NCBI GenBank assembly: GCA_022710205.1
Contig: JAKLHJ010000039.1
Span: forward strand, 1-7,436
Source of the DNA: Patescibacteria group bacterium
GTDB taxonomy: Bacteria; Patescibacteriota; Minisyncoccia; Phycocordibacterales; UBA12445
Direction: 5' to 3'
Length of the DNA: 7,436 bases
Numbering within the stretch: position 1 is the stretch's first letter; each line of letters starts with the position of its first letter. The notes under the pieces were generated by a model that saw only the letters and a list, made by a program, of their open reading frames with translations, was not told where the DNA came from and searched no databases. The position numbers and the translations under genes were made by a program. Positions 5,465 to 7,436 of this stretch are shown here, piece after piece.

Positions 5465-6196
5465 TTATTTATAAAATATTTTTGTTCTTTTGAGTCTATA
5501 TAGCAGTGTCGGAGTATCTAAATATTTTTCAAGTTCTTCACAAAAACCCCTTATAAATGTCCCGCTAGAGACTTTTATCTTAAAAGAAAAGGTCTGGAAA
5601 TATTTAGAATTTGTTTCGGCCAAAAAATCATTCCATTTTTTAATAGTCTCTTTTTGCCGGAAATCTCCCGCTACTTTAGGAATAATTTTCAAGATATCGC
5701 TCTCTAATTTTTTCTTAGACAAGCGCGATATCCTTAAGTTAGATATTTTGTGTATTTTTACTTTAATAGACGGCCTTTTAATGTCTTCGGCGTCCCCCTC
5801 CTTATATATATCAAACATCTTTTTGCCGGAAATCGTCTTTCCCGACATCCACGGATATTTCTGACTTTTTATCTTTTTTAAATTCTCCACAGCGCATTTT
5901 ATTTTTTCTTTGGGCAACTCTTTATTTTGTGTTTTATTTAAAAACCCCAGGATATCGCCTGAATCTGTAGAAACTCCGGCAAGAAAAACGGCCTCATATT
6001 CTTTGTCAAAATTAAGATATTTTTTTCGCTCCTTATTTTCTTTTTCTCCGACAAGCAGTATCATCTCGCCTTCCGCCATCGGATCAAGGCGCCCTATATA
6101 TGAGAGTTTTTCTGAGGCTAATCCGGGTTTATTTTTTCTGATACGGCAAAGCGCCTGAAGAGGAGTTTCTCCCCGCTTCTTTTTTATAAGTATCAT
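5465..6196 (-). CDS. truB: tRNA pseudouridine(55) synthase TruB, short divergent form
   Basis: 243 residues against about 300 in E. coli. TruB isomerises uridine 55 in the T-loop of tRNAs. The core signatures are present but divergent: RGETPLQALCRIR at 8-20 replaces the usual GxTS-start, the catalytic-aspartate motif is GRLDPMAEG with Asp38, KEYEAVFLAGVSTDSGDILG follows at about 65-84, and VSSGTFIRGFCEEL lies near the C-terminus. The C-terminal PUA-like extension seen in longer TruBs seems absent. The protein is very lysine-rich and its DNA is visibly AT-rich. The ATG at 6196 follows the PAS-gene stop by 14 bases, so the two are probably co-transcribed; no Shine-Dalgarno site is seen. Confidence 0.92.
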   Translation of the reverse strand: MILIKKKRGETPLQALCRIRKNKPGLASEKLSYIGRLDPMAEGEMILLVGEKENKERKKYLNFDKEYEAVFLAGVSTDSGDILGFLNKTQNKELPKEKIKCAVENLKKIKSQKYPWMSGKTISGKKMFDIYKEGDAEDIKRPSIKVKIHKISNLRISRLSKKKLESDILKIIPKVAGDFRQKETIKKWNDFLAETNSKYFQTFSFKIKVSSGTFIRGFCEELEKYLDTPTLLYRLKRTKIFYK

Positions 6197-6210
6197 TTTT
6201 ATTAAATAAA

Positions 6211-7113
6211 TTAAGCGGGATTAGGAAGCTTTCTTTTAAGTTCTTCTATCTCGTTTTTCAATTCCGCCATTCTGACCTCCCTGCCCAACAATAACTGATT
6301 TAATTTATTTATTGTTTCTAGGTGTTTTTCCAGCTCAGCTTTTTGTTTTTTTTGATCTGCGATATCTCTAACGATTGCCATTACCGCGGGAACACCGTCA
6401 TACTCAACCAAAGAAGAGTTTAGCTCAACATCAAGAATGCTCCCGTCTTTTCTTACAAAGGCGATCTCATACCTGTTGGGCACGTCTTGTCCGCTCAACC
6501 TTTTCCTGTATCTTTCCATAACTATTTTTGCATATTCCTGCGGGAGGAAAGACACAAAAGGTTTTCCAACAAACTCTTGCAAAGGATAACCGCTCATCTG
6601 ACACAGAATAGGATTTACATATTTAACTATCCCATCTCCCTGCACGATTAAGACGCCGTCATTCCCTTTTTCTATTAAGGTTTGAAATTGTTTTTCGGAA
6701 GATTTTAATTTTGCTTGAATCGTTTTTTGCTCGGTAATATCTTGAGCGACCCCCAAAATCTCCTTTATATTACCCGATGCATCCCTTGCGAAGACCGATT
6801 CGTTACTTTTAAGCCACCTCCACCCGCCGTCTTGTGCACGAACTCTGAACTCCACTTCCATCTGTTTACCTTCAGGGGCGGTATTAAGATGTTTGTGGCC
6901 GGCTAAAAGTGTGTCTATGTCGTCCGGATTTATGATTGAAGAAAGTTGCGGTGCTTCCTCCCCGTCTTTTTCCCGGGCGGTAAACCCGACAACTTCTCTG
7001 ATTGTTTTATTTAAATAAATAGTTTTATATTTTCCTTCAGATAAGGCGCATACATAGATTAGGCTCGGGCTTAGCTCCAAAATCTTTTGTAAAAAATTTT
7101 CTTTGTTTTCCAT
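6211..7113 (-). CDS. Double-PAS domain protein with C-terminal coiled coil and no visible output domain
   Basis: 300 residues, soluble, no membrane segment. PAS 1 spans about 5-130 with its PAC end (FRVRAQDGGWRWLKSNES, then GVAQDITEQK). PAS 2 spans about 140-254 (FQTLIEKGNDGVLIVQGDGI, then FVRKDGSILDVELNSS and AIVRDIADQK). Residues 255-296 form a likely coiled coil with LGREVRMAELKNEIEELKRK, a tail common on PAS proteins just before or in place of a kinase. No histidine kinase, GGDEF or HTH domain follows before the stop. The protein may sense a ligand or redox state and signal through a partner. It is the first of five co-directional genes leading into truB, mltG and asnS. Domain calls are secure; the ligand and partner are unknown. 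Confidence 0.93.
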   Translation of the reverse strand: MENKENFLQKILELSPSLIYVCALSEGKYKTIYLNKTIREVVGFTAREKDGEEAPQLSSIINPDDIDTLLAGHKHLNTAPEGKQMEVEFRVRAQDGGWRWLKSNESVFARDASGNIKEILGVAQDITEQKTIQAKLKSSEKQFQTLIEKGNDGVLIVQGDGIVKYVNPILCQMSGYPLQEFVGKPFVSFLPQEYAKIVMERYRKRLSGQDVPNRYEIAFVRKDGSILDVELNSSLVEYDGVPAVMAIVRDIADQKKQKAELEKHLETINKLNQLLLGREVRMAELKNEIEELKRKLPNPA

Positions 7114-7124
7114 CCCGTAGTAGA

Positions 7125-7130
7125 ATTTTA
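7125..7130 (-). promoter_or_regulatory. Possible -10 element (TAAAAT) before the PAS gene
   Basis: On the minus strand TAAAAT, five of six to consensus, lies 11 bases before the PAS-gene start. A second TAAAAT is at 7134-7139. No convincing -35 is seen for either, and the 113-base gap (7114-7226) is AT-rich, so chance matches are likely. This gap is the most probable place for the promoter of the five-gene run. Confidence 0.3.
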
Positions 7131-7226
7131 ACTATTTTATTAATTGCTCGACTAATATTATTTATAGAAAACTATTTTTATAAAACCATCGTATCTTTTA
7201 GTAAAATTTCACCACAGGATCCATGC

Positions 7227-7436
7227 CTATATTTTATTACTTTTTAAGAATAGCGCTATCCCCGCGGATACCGCTACATTCAGAGACTCGCATTTTGGAT
7301 CCATCGGTATCGCGATAAGCTTGTCACAAAGGGAAATCAATTCTTTTTCGAGCCCCTTTGACTCGTTGCCCATAATAAAAACGGTTGGTCCGTCAAAATT
7401 CTCGTTTTGTATCATATTTTTTGATTCCCCTTCCAT
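7227..7436 (-). CDS. SpoU/TrmH-family RNA methyltransferase, C-terminal fragment (cut by right window edge)
   Basis: Seventy codons including the stop are visible, and the frame reaches the window edge. These SPOUT enzymes transfer a methyl group from S-adenosylmethionine to ribose 2'-O in tRNA or rRNA. Motif 2 is VFIMGNESKGLEKELISLCD (residues about 19-38 of the fragment) and motif 3 is IPMDPKCESLNVAVSAGIAL (about 43-62). Together they make the knotted cofactor-binding end of the SPOUT fold. The ATG at the very edge is probably internal, because motif 1 and the catalytic arginine region should lie upstream. The substrate cannot be told from this fragment. The stop is followed by 113 bases with no convincing terminator. 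Confidence 0.9.
   Translation of the reverse strand: MEGESKNMIQNENFDGPTVFIMGNESKGLEKELISLCDKLIAIPMDPKCESLNVAVSAGIALFLKSNKI

Noticed and set aside
7141..7226. Terminator after the RNA methyltransferase gene
   Set aside because: Only very short AT stems are seen, with no stable stem followed by a T-run on the minus strand.

Overview
The window looks like chromosome from a Candidate Phyla Radiation / Patescibacteria bacterium, most likely of the Parcubacteria group. The reasons are the moderately AT-rich sequence, compact genes mostly without clear Shine-Dalgarno sites, a divergent short TruB, a PaaX/Cas2-like protein of a kind common in Parcubacteria, a tandem-domain hypothetical protein of a type I associate with Parcubacteria, and a Pif1-type helicase. 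This placement is inference from gene style; there is no rRNA gene to confirm it.

Layout. (1) 1-481, minus strand: N-terminal half of a Pif1/RecD-like helicase, cut by the left edge. (2) 482-942: a non-coding stretch holding a long imperfect palindrome (485-679) and two near-duplicate sigma70-type promoters (765-794 and 806-835) that face right. (3) 943-1956, plus strand: an uncharacterised protein with two tandem copies of a related domain, closed by a strong intrinsic terminator (1990-2014). (4) 2029-2760: a single-gene cassette encoding a winged-helix/Cas2-like protein (minus strand), flanked by 42-bp inverted repeats that match at 38 of 42 positions. Each repeat is itself palindrome-ended. 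This is the most unusual part of the window and looks like a compact mobile or selfish element. (5) 2774-7113, minus strand: a run of five co-directional genes, read right to left as double-PAS sensor, truB, mltG, asnS and a 77-residue hypothetical protein, with short gaps. (6) 7227-7436, minus strand: C-terminal part of a SpoU/TrmH-family RNA methyltransferase, cut by the right edge.

How the parts relate. Region 5 is mostly housekeeping: tRNA modification (TruB), peptidoglycan glycan-strand release (MltG) and tRNA(Asn) charging (AsnRS). A signalling protein without a visible output domain leads it, and a small unknown protein sits two bases behind asnS. A probable internal promoter lies between mltG and asnS. 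The Cas2-like cassette sits exactly between the converging ends of the tandem-domain gene and the asnS-linked small gene and interrupts neither. That position fits an insertion tolerated in a neutral site. No cas1, other cas gene or CRISPR array is visible, so the Cas2-like protein is not part of an obvious CRISPR system here.
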